Origin: Semisulcospira habei
Taxonomy: Eukaryota; Mollusca; Gastropoda; Semisulcospiridae
Reading direction: 5' to 3'
DNA length: 64,000 nt
Assembly: GCA_036245525.1 (NCBI GenBank)
Contig: BTPG01000004.1
Location: 47,012,823-47,076,822, forward strand
Shown here piece after piece: positions 41,457 to 52,149 of the stretch (positions are counted from its first letter, which is position 1; the number at the start of each line of letters is the position of its first letter). The notes beneath the pieces were generated by a model. That model made no database searches. It was not told the DNA's origin and was given only the letters and a program-made list of their open reading frames with translations. The position numbers and the translations under genes are program-made.

Positions 41457-41815
41457 CTTTCTCACCCTATGTAACAAGAGAGTGTAACAAAAGTTAACCA
41501 CAAGTTGAGTTGTCTATCGAAATTGTCAACAAGAATATATACGCTAGCTCTGGCTGTAAAGTGTCAAATATTATGTCAGAGAAAGCTGATTTTTTTTTCT
41601 GCATGTCATTTATCACAATTACTAGCTTTTTCTGACATTTAACCTTTCCCAAAGGTCACTAAAGCATGTATATATGGAAAGGTAATGTAATAAACTTACT
41701 GTATGCTTGTTAGACATAACCACTTGCCATAATGATCAAGATTCAGACATGTTTGACTAAAGTATTTGGTGATGTGTCATATAGCAAGTGACCTCTCGTG
41801 ACCTTCATCTTTATA

Positions 41816-41942
41816 AAGGTCATTCTGTTTGGTATGTTTAAACAGGTCTTACCATCGACTATCACCATGACATATTTAAAGTATGTGGTTACAGCAGTCT
41901 CAGATAAAACATGTGCATTAACGTTTACCGCCATCAAATAAT
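41816..41942. repeat. Right arm of the large inverted repeat
   Basis: AAAGGTCATTCTGTTTGGTA, CTTACCATCGACTATCACC and AAAGTATGTGGTTACA complement the left arm at 38938-39064. The outer end (CATTAACGTTTACCGCCATC) resembles the terminal block of the composite repeat family. Confidence 0.7.
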
Positions 41943-42213
41943 AGTATGACTTTAATAGGAATGTTACCAATCGAAACTGCATTAAAAACTGCATGTAACT
42001 GCCAAATTTCGTAAGTCTGGGACAAATTTGCGGCATAGCTGGCAGTACTGCCTAGACTATTTGTAAGCCACTCTCCCTCTCCTGCTGTCACCAGCCTGTT
42101 CCTATTCTCCATCCACTACCAAACCCCCATCTCCTCCCAGCTGAGCGACCAACAGACTGTAGTGTTCACCTGGATTTATACTTCTTGTGGATGAGTAAGA
42201 TAATGTATCTTAC

Positions 42214-42319
42214 TTTGAGTATCCTGAAGCACAGCTGAATCTTTCGCAGGTCATGTCCCACTGACAAGTAAGAGTCGCCATCTGTGTCCTCTATGTACTG
42301 CTTCACAGCTTCTTCACAC
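42214..42319 (-). CDS. KIF6: KIF6 exon, neck/coiled-coil region
   Basis: Encodes CEEAVKQYIEDTDGDSYLSV then GHDLRKIQLCFRILK. This matches the KIF6 segment with a ..F.ED.D.DS.L.VG.D.RK...CF..LK pattern. Acceptor CTTCAG|G, donor AAA|GTAAGA. Phase fits. Confidence 0.9.
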
Positions 42320-42623
42320 CTGAAGACAGAATTAACTCATTCACAGCTAAATTGACTTGCATATTTTGGAGCTGAGCCTATATAGACTAGGTACCAGGTG
42401 TGGGAGATGGCTCCACTACATGTCAACACATAAAGATGTACAGCATAAAATCCCACCATACCCGTGCCTACCCTGCCTGCAGCACCTTCCAAAATTTCCT
42501 CCACCCCCCCCCCCCCCCACCCTCCCCTTCCATCCTCTGGGATTACTAATGCTACAATAATGCCCTTTAGCATGCAGACACTGGTGCTGCAAACAGTCCC
42601 GGCTGCTGCATGCACATGAAGGG

Positions 42624-42794
42624 TTAACCCTTTTAGCCCTGGATCCCTACAGCAGGAGATGGCCTTTAGGCGCCAAGCTAATCTGGCACTACTCTTGAAT
42701 TATCATGGTCAAGCCATCTCCTGCAACTGGTACATAGTCGTTAGGCAACACCTCCAAAATTTGAGAAATGGGACCTTGGGGCTAAAAGGGTTAA
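42624..42794. repeat. TTAA-type MITE lacking most of one arm
   Basis: GGGTTAACCCTTTTAGCCC at the left, GGCTAAAAGGGTTAATT at the right. Only the right half of the hairpin remains (TAGGCGCCAAGCTAATCTGG to TTGAATTATCATGG); the left arm is deleted. Confidence 0.8.
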
Positions 42795-42821
42795 TTAAGC
42801 ACAAAAAAAAGGGTTCCCCAC

Positions 42822-43012
42822 CTCTGAAGCTCATCACTCATAAGTTCGTCACTAAGTTGCTCCCCTGTTGCCATGGCTAGCTGCTCTCGCAGTTCCTGAT
42901 TGTCACGTTTAAGTTTCAGGATGAGCAGTTTTGGGTCCAGCTCTTCATTCAACATGACATCATTCTTGATCATTGCAACCCGCTGGGCAAACCGGCAAGT
43001 GGAGATGGATTC
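42822..43012 (-). CDS. KIF6: KIF6 exon, end of motor domain and neck
   Basis: Encodes ESISTCRFAQRVAMIKNDVM then LNEELDPKLLILKLKRDNQE and LREQLAMATGEQLSDELMSD. STCRFAQRV is the last helix of the kinesin motor core; the LNEE..P.L.I..LK...QEL..ELAM.TGEQ pattern is specific to KIF6. Acceptor ATGCAG|G, donor AGAG|GTGGGG. Confidence 0.95.
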
Positions 43013-43662
43013 CTGCATACAGATTTACTGAGCTTGAACTTTCACTGAACTCAGGAGAGAGAGAATGTATAGGTCATTTGACGTTTTTCGCAAATTTATA
43101 TCTTTGCAAAGAACCACTTTTCTATACCCATCTTAGAACAAATATCATTCAGTTTCAGTTGACCTAATACGATGAACTTTTAAGTAACTTGAACAATGTG
43201 ACTGTTTTGCTGCACAGTCATAAAAATTCAGAATGTTTTTAAAATGAAATGACCAATTTTACATCCCTAAATGTGCGCCAGATATATTCAGCCCAGTATA
43301 AGAAATAAATCCATCTTCACGTGAATGAGCAAGTTGACCAAGTTTTCAAACATGAAACAGCGAAGGCATACATGAAGTCTGCATGCTTGACCTTCATATT
43401 GAAATCTGTCCGTTTCCCATCAGGACTCTATTACAGTATTGAAAATGGCCTGTTCTTGTCTTTTCTTCAAACTTTTACGACTGTACAGCAAAATCGACAA
43501 ATCATGGCAGTTAAGTAAAAATAGCCCATATAAGGTCAATTGGCACTAAATAATTTTTTTTCTTGAAGTGATACAAACATTTGTTTATGTTGTGTGCTCC
43601 GAAGTCAAACGGCCTATACACTGAAATAAGTTCCAAATCAATGCAGCCTTCAAACCAACCTT

Positions 43663-43886
43663 TTAACCCATATCATACTGAGGCTAAAAGCTTCAAATTT
43701 GTGCACTGCCATATACAAGCTACATTATAGTACTTACAGATAAGGATATAGGCCAATGGCTTTAGTTCAAGGGTGGTGCCAGAATAGCTTGGCGCCTAGA
43801 GGCGCCAAGCTATTCTGACACTACCCTTGAACTATTTTAGTCAAACTTATTCCACACACTGGTGTATTCCGAATGATAAGGGTTAA
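43663..43886. repeat. TTAA-type hairpin MITE, 224 bp
   Basis: TTAACCCATATCATACTGAG at the left, GAATGATAAGGGTTAA at the right. The core palindrome, TTTAGTTCAAGGGTGGTGCC with GGCGCCTAGAGGCGCC at the centre, is close to perfect. Reference copy for the subfamily at 8172 and 55781. Confidence 0.9.
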
Positions 43887-44171
43887 TCTCCAAGAGACAT
43901 GGATTCTGAAGGGCCCTTGAGAATCCACGACACTTGCTGACAAGCAGCAGCCACAATTATATCATCAGGGTCCAAATACACAAGGCCTTGCTCTAAGCAT
44001 GTCAATTAGACTATCTTGGGGTGAATGACATGGAAAATTTAATAGCATGTGCCTTGAAAGGTCCTGGTAAATCAAACTGGCACAGTTGTAGTACACCTGA
44101 ATTGATCAGTGCTGAGGTCATACTCCATAGGCAATAGCTGTCCCTGTCTACCATAACCCATTAACCATCTC

Positions 44172-44374
44172 TTAACCCATTACATCCTGAGGCTAACTGT
44201 CTTAAATTTGCTTATTGTCCCATCAAGGCTACATTACAGATTAGAAGATAGATCAGGCATTTTAGGAGGCAGATCGATCGTGATAGTTCAAGGGTGGTGC
44301 CAGAATGGCACCAGTCTTGAACTATCATGGTTGAGCCATGTCTTGCTGTGGTGTGTTGGGACTGAACGAGTTAA
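44172..44374. repeat. TTAA-type hairpin MITE, 203 bp, short stem
   Basis: TTAACCCATTACATCC at the left, TGAACGAGTTAA at the right. The stem is reduced: GATAGTTCAAGGGTGGTGCC, then AGAATGGCACC, then AGTCTTGAACTATCATGG. The central GCGCC part is missing. Confidence 0.8.
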
Positions 44375-44676
44375 AGTGCGTTGAACATACACGTACTAGG
44401 CATTTTACCCAGAACAGCTGACCTCTAAATGACCCCATTTTCTGCAGGGGACTAAACTTATTAATGTGAATGTCTAAATTATTTAGCTGCCGCAGAGGCT
44501 CTTCTTTATTTGTGGTCAGCGAAAGGAATCTGTTACCCCAATCAGCCCTGAGAAGTCACATAATGATATCGATCGACGTAATGAACATAATTTTTATTTA
44601 TATTTAAATTCCTTCATGAGAGTAAGGGAGTTCTATACATTCGTTTATTACTGTGTTCCTTAAATTTCCATGTGGT

Positions 44677-44688
44677 AGTGTTGTGGTT
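44677..44688. repeat. 12-bp target duplication, left
   Basis: AGTGTTGTGGTT, repeated exactly at 46004-46015 on the other side of the RTE-type element. Confidence 0.85.
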
Positions 44689-45990
44689 AACTGTAACAAC
44701 TGGCGAGGCATCACCTTACTATCCCTCACCAGCAAGATCTTCAGCCGCATTCTCCTTGAACGCATTACGACAGCAGTGAATGGCATCCTTCGCCGGGAGC
44801 AGGCAGGTTTTAGGAAAGGCAAGTCCTGCATTGACCATATTTTCGTACTGAGACAGATCCTTGAGCAGTCTAACGAATGGAATGGATCCCTCTATGTGGT
44901 CTTTGTAGACTTTGAGAAGGCCTTCGACAGTCTGCATCGAGACTCCCTTTGGAAAATCCTGCGATACTATGGAATCCCCCAGAAACTTGTCAACGTCATC
45001 AGGTCCCTGTACAAGAATTTTGAGTGCAGAGTCGTCCACAACAACCAGCTCACCGAACCGTTTAAGGTGGAAACCGGAGTGAAACAAGGATGTATTCTTT
45101 CGCCAATCCTATTCTCAATGGCAATTGATTGGATCATGCGCCGCACCACAGAGGGAAGGAGGCAGGGAATTCAGTGGACGCTGACCTCAATGCTGGATGA
45201 CCTCGACTACGCCGATGATATCGGGCTGCTGGCAAGCAGAAACCAGGACATGCAACAGAAGACACAACAGTTGACACAGTCAGCAAGCTCCATAGGTCTC
45301 GGGGTCAACATTAGGAAGACTCAAGTCATGAGGAAGAACACCATAGTGGGCGACCCAATCACCATCAATGACCAACCTCTGCAAGAGGTGGACGAGTTCA
45401 CGTACCTGGGCAGCAAGGTTACCACAGATGGAGACTGCACAAGGGAGATCACCACAAGAATCAGCAAAGCCAACCAAGCCTTCGCAATGCTGAAACCCAT
45501 CTGGAGGACCACAAGCCTGAGCATCCACACCAAGCTCCGTATTTTTAAGAGCAACGTGCTGAGTGTCCTTCTATATGGGTCAGAATGCTGGAAATCCACT
45601 ACCGCTACGGAACGCAAGCTGGATGTCTTCCAGAACAAGTGCCTGCGACGGATCATGAAGGTCTTCTGGCCAAACATGATTACAAACGAGGAACTACGGA
45701 AGAGAGCAGGCGCAGACAGCATCGCTGAAACCATCGCCACACGGAGATGGAGATGGCTAGGCCACGTTTGCAGAATGTCACCTGACTCATTACCAAGGGT
45801 GGCACTGAGATGGACACCACAGGGGAAGAGAAACCGTGGGCGACCAAAGGAGACGTGGCGCCGAACCGTGGAGCGAGAGCTCAAGAACAGAGGCCTTACT
45901 CTGCAAACAGCACCCAAAATAGCAGCTGACAGACAAAAGTGGCGCTCCCTTGCCGTCGCCTCAAGCACCAGACGGCGCAGAGAGGACTGA
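44689..45990 (+). pseudogene. RTE-type reverse transcriptase, N-terminally truncated
   Basis: The fragment covers RT palm motifs with YADD intact and the C-terminal domain. The apparent start codon upstream lies in host sequence, so the frame is not expected to be a functional gene. Confidence 0.85.
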
Positions 45991-46003
45991 ATGAATGAAT
46001 GAA
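44689..46003 (+). mobile_element. RTE-type LINE, 5'-truncated, nearly open frame
   Basis: The RT frame is open from the junction to a TGA at 45988: NNWRGITLLSLTSKIFSRIL, REQAGFRKGKSCIDHIFVLR, VVFVDFEKAFDSLHRDSLW, TGVKQGCILSPILFSMAI and LDYADDIGLLA, then the C-terminal RWRWLGHVCRM and GRPKETWRRTVERELKNRG. The last motifs are typical of RTE-clade elements. The 3' end is GAGGACTGAATGAATGAATG, a short tandem tail also typical of RTE. Endonuclease and the first RT motifs are lost by 5' truncation. No stop was seen in ~430 codons, so this is a recent insertion. Confidence 0.92.
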
Positions 46004-46015
46004 AGTGTTGTGGTT
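46004..46015. repeat. 12-bp target duplication, right
   Basis: AGTGTTGTGGTT directly after the (TGAA)n tail of the element. Confidence 0.85.
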
Positions 46016-46676
46016 TGTATTGTATCTGTGCATTCCAGTGTGTATTGTACCAAAGCACACACCTAAAGGAAAATGCTGGTTTTCCACACAAACCAAGAAA
46101 AGCATGTTATACAAGTTGGAGTAACTTTTTCACCCGATCAAGTGCACTGTAATACCAGTGAAGAGATGACAAATGACAGAGGCAGAGAGAAGTCACACAG
46201 GTTGGCTGCTGTGGAGGTAAGGGCGCTGAGGGAGTGGAAACCTAGCAGTGTGAAGAAAAACCGATTCCACTGAGGAACAAGGACCTTATGTAGTTATTGT
46301 CCGACTGACCTGAAGACTTGTAAATACTATTGCCTGTGTAGCATAGAGTATTGAAAAGAGAGCCTTGCATTTAATATGGACTGTAACTGATGGCAACCAG
46401 GGCCCGACGCCAAAGGTCATGAGGGCAAGTCAGTGGAGCACGGTGGAGTGACTGGGTGTCTATTACTACAGACTGCACAAGGACTGATCAAAAAGAGACA
46501 ATGATGAGCGAGATTTGAGTATGCATACATACATAAGTCAGACAATATACTGGTATAGTTTTTATTTTTGTGTGCACTGTACTTATTTTTTTATGTTCTG
46601 TGCATTTCTGTCTTTTGTATGTTCGGATTAAGTGGGCTAGGGAATGGAAAAATGAAGTTGCCATGAAGTTAATAAT

Positions 46677-46889
46677 TTAACCCATTTAGCCCCAACACCC
46701 TACAGCAGGAGACTGATTGACATGATAATTCAAGGGTAGTGCCAGATTAGCTTGGCGCCTGAAGGCGCCAAGCTAATCTGGCACTACCCTTGAATTATCA
46801 TGATCAATCCACCTCCTGCAACTGGTACATAGTTGTTAAGTAACACTTCCAAAATTTAGGAAATGCACCCATGGGACTAAATGGGTTAA
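46677..46889. repeat. TTAA-type hairpin MITE, 213 bp
   Basis: TTTAACCCATTTAGCCCC at the left, GGGACTAAATGGGTTAAA at the right. The palindrome, from CATGATAATTCAAGGG through TTAGCTTGGCGCC to its complement, is perfect for about 40 bp per arm. Confidence 0.9.
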
Positions 46890-46989
46890 ACTGGCATTTT
46901 AGAATTAGTCTGGAGTTTCCACAGGTGTGAGAGTTAGTCTTGTTTGTTGACCGTCTCCTTCTGGACCTGTCTATCCCCTCTTTTCTGTC

Positions 46990-47050
46990 ACAACTGACTA
47001 TGACTGCGTGTTCAAGGGTGCAACCTTGAACTGTCATGGCAAATCTGTCT
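46990..47050. repeat. Hairpin repeat fragment
   Basis: GTGTTCAAGGGTGCAACCTTGAACTGTCATGG split by a very short loop; only the ends of the arms remain. Confidence 0.5.
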
Positions 47051-47148
47051 GCTGAACTGTCATGGTGTCCTCAGAGGTCAACTCCAAAAGTTGACTTGCT
47101 GACCTAAGGGCTCAATATGGTCAGAACAAAATGCAGAAACCATCATAC

Positions 47149-47292
47149 ATCCACGTTGCGTTTCTCCAAGGAGCAGGTAGCAATCATGGTGGTCATGCAG
47201 TTACCACCCAGACTGTCACGTAATACTGAAGTCATCATGGAGTTTCTGTACGGGACATGTTGGCGATTCCTCTCAGACAAGGCTATGATCAC
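47149..47292 (-). CDS. KIF6: KIF6 exon, motor domain (microtubule-binding region)
   Basis: Encodes [20 protein letters not shown] then [20 protein letters not shown] and [22 protein letters not shown] is the kinesin L12/alpha5 microtubule-binding region. Acceptor CTGCAG|GTG, donor GAT|GTATGA. Confidence 0.95.
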
Positions 47293-47620
47293 CTGCAGGA
47301 TAAACAGATCAAATAATTTATGTACAACTACAAGCGAAAAAACGTTCACAACGCATGACAAATGGTAAACTAGATGAAATATTCAGGAATGGGGGTGGGG
47401 AGAGGGAGGCATAGGCTGACTCTGTTGCCATTGATCACCATTTTACCTGTTTTATTCTTTAAGTGTGAGCAAGAAAATTCAATCTTTACAACAGATCCAA
47501 TTAATTTATCAAATGCGTGAATGGTGATGTTAGTACTGTAACTTCCGTATTTACCATCTTGTTGGCATAGTGCACATAAAAAGTAAAAGCAATAAATGTT
47601 CCCCCCAAGCACTAATATTT

Positions 47621-48667
47621 AACAAGAATGGCAAAGCCCTCAAGGTTCATATGCATGACCCATCCACATAATTAATTACATTTGTGACCTTGACCATCCA
47701 ACGGGTCACTGAAATAAGCAAGTGTTCAAGTGTTCTAACATAACATGGAAAAGAGTTTTGCATTTGTACCCATAAAATCCATGTTTTTTTCAAAAATATG
47801 CATTTTTCACTTTTGTCAACCTCCCATGACCCTTAACCTTTTTCAGTACAAATAGTGAACCAACTTCATATGCATAGAAAGGTCTTATTGTCAGCTACCT
47901 TTCTGCCAAATTTGGTTGAAAAGTTTTGCAAAAATCCTGAAAAGAACAAACATTTTACACAAAATAGACATTTTTCACATCATTTGCTGATCTCTTGTGA
48001 CCCTTGACCTTTCCAAGAGGTGATCCAAGTTACCATGCATAGGAAGGTCTTACCATCAGGTGTCTCTGTACCAGGTTTAGGATGGAAGTTGTAAATAGTA
48101 TTTGAGGGGGAAAAGTCAGAAAATGGCTATTTGTGACCTGATCTCTTGTGACCCTTGACCTTTCTGAGGGGTCATCCAAATTAGTATGTGTAGGAAGGTC
48201 TTACCATCAGGTATGTCTGTAACAAGTTTGGTTCTTAAGTTGTGAATAGTATTTGAGAAAAAGCATCTTTTGTCTAAATATGGCTATGTTTGACCTATTC
48301 CCTAAGCTCTTGTAGCCCTTGACCTTTCCGCGGGGTCAACCAAATTAGTATGCATATAAAGGTCTTACCATCAGGTATCTTTGTACCAAGTTTGGGTTTG
48401 AAGTTGTAAGTATATTGTCAAAATATAACAATTTTGACTTATTTCCTGATTCCTGTGACATTGACCTTTGAAAGAGGTCACTCAAATTGGTATGTTTAGA
48501 AAGGTCTTGCCACAAAGTATCCTTGGGCCAAGTTTGAAGACTGTGGCTTGAATAGCCTCTGAGAAAATGCCAACGTTAACGTTTACCACGGATGATGGCA
48601 GATGGACAAAGACAGACGACCACTGGCCCAGAACATAGACTCACTTTTGCTTTGCACAAGAGCCCAA
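47621..48667. repeat. Composite repeat with ~135-bp units, longest copy
   Basis: Begins CAAGAATGGCAAAGCCCTCAAGG. About seven units with GACCCTTGACCTTTC, GGTCATCCAAATTAGTATG, AGGTCTTACCATCAGGTAT and AAGTTTGG words. Ends AATGCCAACGTTAACG, ACGACCACTGGCCCAG, CAAGAGCCCAAAA. Confidence 0.8.
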
Positions 48668-48746
48668 AATTGCTGAAATTGCTGGATACTGATGTGTATT
48701 CTTCACACTTGTTCCACTCAGTGGCACTCCTTTTGCATAATGTACC

Positions 48747-48752
<6 letters not shown>

Positions 48753-48818
<66 letters not shown>
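48753..48818. repeat. (CA)n microsatellite
   Basis: About 33 uninterrupted CA units, shortly before a KIF6 exon donor. Confidence 0.95.
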
Positions 48819-48820
<2 letters not shown>

Positions 48821-48848
48821 TTCTTTAAAACAAAAATTAAAGGCATAC

Positions 48849-48936
48849 CTGTTCAAGGTAGTGCAAAGAAAGGTTGATGTACTTCGCTTCTGTCAACAGC
48901 ACACCATTCACTCCTGTTTTGGACACTCTCTCTGAC
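48849..48936 (-). CDS. KIF6: KIF6 exon, motor domain (switch II)
   Basis: Completes DLAG|SER of switch II and encodes SERVSKTGVNGVLLTEAKYI then NLSLHYLEQ. EA..IN.SL..L is a kinesin core motif. Acceptor TTACAG|G, donor CAG|GTATGC. Confidence 0.95.
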
Positions 48937-49000
48937 CTGTAACACACATTTCACAAATGTGCTGCAGATACAGGCATGCCTAAGACCTTCCTTTGTCATA

Positions 49001-49180
49001 GTAAATCCATTCAGCACTGACACTACAACCAGATATTGATCAACCATGATAGTTCAAGAATGGTGCCAGAACAGCTAGGCACTTACAGGCGTCCAACTTT
49101 TGTGTCGCCATCCTTCAACTATTGTGGTTGACCTGTCTCCTGAACACGGTCAATGTGTCTCCTGAACTGTAATAGCTTTC
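49001..49180. repeat. Hairpin repeat, degenerate
   Basis: GATCAACCATGATAGTTCAAG to CATCCTTCAACTATTGTGG, with mismatches in the stem. Outer ends unclear. Confidence 0.55.
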
Positions 49181-49356
49181 TGCAGACACACAATACCCGA
49201 TTTTGAAATGAAGTTGATGTGCATGCTTGCTGTAATGTGAACTGATTTGAAATGTGTAGTACGCACAAGTACCATGGAATTACATAGGTGACAGTGCAAA
49301 AATTGGAAAATGACTGAGTCCACGAACTAACTATGCCCCAGAACCCATGTCCATCA

Positions 49357-49432
49357 AGAGACATAAATTCTCATGAGCCCCTGCGGATGCAGGGGCTCAT
49401 GAGAATTTATGCCTCTTGCAGATGGAAAAGGA
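49357..49432. repeat. Second hairpin family, near-perfect copy
   Basis: CATAAATTCTCATGAGCCCC and its complement around a GCGGATGC centre, with AGAGA / CTCTTGCAG outside. Related hairpins are at 56185 and 56706 and a half copy near 8700. Confidence 0.8.
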
Positions 49433-49630
49433 TGTGCAGAGGGCTGTTTTGACTGCTGAAAAGCTGAAATTCAGCTTTCTGGGATCTGAAAAAGCCGAAT
49501 CAGTCTGCAGAGCTGAAGAGTGTCACTGATGGAACTATTAGTTGAAAGTTAGTAGATGCTTGGCTGACAAGTTGATGTAAACTGTACTGTGAACAGATTA
49601 AAAATGTATGTCTATTCAAGAGCAATATAC

Positions 49631-49749
49631 CCAGCCAGATCCACCAGGTGCAGCTTTGCCCGTTTGATGGTAGCTGACCCTGCTTCACGTGCTGTAACGT
49701 GTACTGTGAAGATACAGTGGGACCGAGAAGAGGCCTGGTTCATTGGTGT
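49631..49749 (-). CDS. KIF6: KIF6 exon, motor domain (switch I)
   Basis: Encodes TPMNQASSRSHCIFTVHVTA then REAGSATIKRAKLHLVDLA. NQASSRSH is the kinesin switch I motif that senses the nucleotide; VDLAG begins switch II, completed by the next exon. Acceptor CTCCAG|AC, donor TGG|GTATAT. Confidence 0.95.
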
Positions 49750-49786
49750 CTGGAGCACAAAAAGGTAATGATTACTTGAAAAGGCA

Positions 49787-49900
49787 GGGATGTGATATTC
49801 ATATCACATGTTGCACCAAACTTTAACTCCCAACCTTGTATGTGGGATGTGATATTCATACCATGTGTTGCACCACACTTTAACTCCAACGTTGTATGTG
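49787..49900. repeat. 57-bp tandem duplication
   Basis: GGGATGTGATATTCATA, ATGTTGCACCA and CACTTTAACTCC occur twice, starting at 49787 and 49844, with a few differences. Confidence 0.8.
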
Positions 49901-50309
49901 GGATACACAGAACAAGACAAAAAGATAAATATGGCAGTCATTAAACAGTAAACCATTAGGTGACTGTGACTTTGCTGACCTCTAATAACAATAGCAATAC
50001 AGGCCAGCCTCAGTATTATGTGTTCCAGTATACGGTGGTATCAGGTATAACAAACAGGTTTCTGGCCCTTGTGACTATTTGAGAATGCCCGATGGGTACA
50101 AATGCCTTTGGGCTGATGTCAGCCTTAGCTGAACTGTGCACCAGCATAAGCCAGTGCAAAGGCAGATATCGGCTCAAGGACCTTTTGCCTCTCGAGTGGT
50201 TTAGCTTCACAAGTTTCAGCACCATAATAGCTCATTAATTAATAACGTGATCAGATTTTATGGCTCGGGCACCATGATTTACTGAGGAAAACCTATACAA
50301 CAATAAAAA

Positions 50310-50545
50310 ATTAATTTTTCTTTAAAATGTATTTTTTCGAAAAATACTTACCGATGACATTACTAATTGGAACCTTCGCTTAACTCATCAATTTTAACCC
50401 AAAAATTTACCGTGTCCCTCCTCGCAGGGGAGGCAATCACTGGGGTGCTGTTACCAGGACACCCCGAGTGGCCTCCCCTACTACCGTATCTGGTGGAGCA
50501 CTCACCCTTTCCCGCCAGTGACTGAGCCTTAGCACCACTGCGGCA
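50310..50545. repeat. DIRS-E 3' inverted terminal repeat
   Basis: Inverted copy of about 55290-55497, with GACATTACTAATTGGAACC near the outer part in both. Confidence 0.85.
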
Positions 50546-50570
50546 AGCGGGGTAGGAGGGAGGGACCTCC

Positions 50571-50672
50571 GAGCAATGTCATCGGTAATTTTTTTTTTTT
50601 TTAAATACATTTTTTTAAAAAATTAATTTATTTTCTCAAAATCATTACCGATGACATTACTAATTGGAAGAA
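50571..50672. repeat. DIRS-E internal complementary region
   Basis: CAATGTCATCGGTAATTTTT to AAAAATTAA, then TTTATTTTCTCAAAATC to GACATTACTAATTGGAAG. The splice-donor-like GGTAAGTA of the other elements is lost here (GGTAATTT). Confidence 0.85.
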
Positions 50673-50799
50673 TTGCGAATAGGAGGCGGGTGCCGCAAGT
50701 TTGGAACCCCTCCCATTGCCCACACAGAGCGCGTACTATCGAGGCCCCTCCCCATGCGCCCACTCCTGACAATTTTAGCCAGGCAAACCTACAGGAGGG

Positions 50800-52053
50800 A
50801 GTGCTGCGGCGGCACCGAGATGTCCCCCACAAGCCAAGATAGGTGTGCTGGCTGGATAGGTCTCTTAGGTAGAAGCGGGGGAAGGTAGACTCGGCCCACC
50901 AACCACAGCTGCCAGCATGTCCCGCACTATACAGTTACAGTCAAAAGCGGTACTTGCTGGCACTGCTCAGACTCCATGAGCCCGGATGCGCATCGTTTTC
51001 GCTTGTTCTGGGGCGAGCTCTTTATACGCCGAACGGATCACCTAAAGTATCCAGGCCGAGATAGTTTGTGCCGAAATGTCTCGTCTGCCCGGAGCCAGGA
51101 GCAGGAAAAGGTGTGATATCCCTCACTGCACAGTTCGGCCATCTTTCCTTTGCGACGCTCACTACCCCTCCTCGGACTTCATAAGCCCGGGTGCGCATCG
51201 TATGGCTTGCTCTGGGACTAGCTCTTGTACACCGGCCGAATCACCCAGCGTAGCCCGTACAAGATTGTTTGTGCCGAAATGTATCGTCTGCCTGGAGCCA
51301 AGGGCAGGAAAAGGCGTGAACACCCTTGTCTTTGTGGCTTAGTTCTGCACAGATACACTTTAAAAGCCCTGAAAGAGTCCTGTAGGCGTGAGTTCTGTGG
51401 CTGATCCGTCGCCCCGAGATGTCGGACTGTTATGACTTGTGAGGCTGACGTAGGAACTCGGTTCTTAGCCAAGAAGGCAGGGTCCTTCAGCAGCTGTACC
51501 GATCCATCGGTTGTGCGTAGGAGACAGCGGGATGTACTGAAAGGCATGGATCTCGCTAAACGCGCGGCTGTGGCAAGTGCAAGTAGAGAACAGGTCTTCC
51601 TGGTAAGATCTCCCAACCGTGCTAAAGGTAGAGGCTCGAACTCTTGGAGTTGAGCCAGGTGAGCACCCAACACAGGAACCAACATGCGTGAGGTCGGGCA
51701 TTGTAGATCAAAATGGATCCTCAGATCTGCCAAGTCTTTGCACGCTCCTGGATCTAGCCATCCCAGGTGTCTGTGCGTGTCTGCCCCCATAGCCAGATCA
51801 CCCTGGATGGTGATGGGAGCCAATTCTGTCTGAAGAAAAGCCACAGGAAAAACTCGGCCAACTGCTTTCCCTGGTTATGGTTAGGTCCGTGGGGAAGTAG
51901 CTCCACGGCACACCAGGACTGGAGAACATGCCACTTTCCTTCATAGACATTACGAGTTGAGACCCTTCCAGCTGCAGAGGTTGCTTCCACTGCAGCACCC
52001 GAAACGCCTCTAACGGAGACAATCTCCAACCATGTAACAGTCGCTCCGGGCAC
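50800..52053 (-). pseudogene. DIRS-E tyrosine recombinase (frameshifted)
   Basis: N-terminal STRNVYEGKWHVLQSWC (about 51950). The 51844-51218 frame holds AHLAQLQEFEPLPLARLGDL, TRKTCSLLALATAARLA (first Arg box, SRVSEL changed to ARLARS) and AQTILYGLRWVIRPVYKS. A ~170-bp segment near 50980-51300 appears duplicated (GAAATGT.TCGTCTGCC.GGAGCCA twice). The HxxR and Tyr boxes are degraded. Confidence 0.75.
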
Positions 52054-52149
52054 ATGTGGAACAGCTGCTGCCTTGGCTGCTTGATCATCGAACTCGGCGA
52101 GGAAGGAATCAGAGGTAGCAGTCCCTGCGTTTCTAAGTGCTCTTAGGTA

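Noticed and set aside
48576..48877. Cys/Val and His/Thr frames across the (CA)n tract
   Set aside because: Microsatellite translation with no other support.
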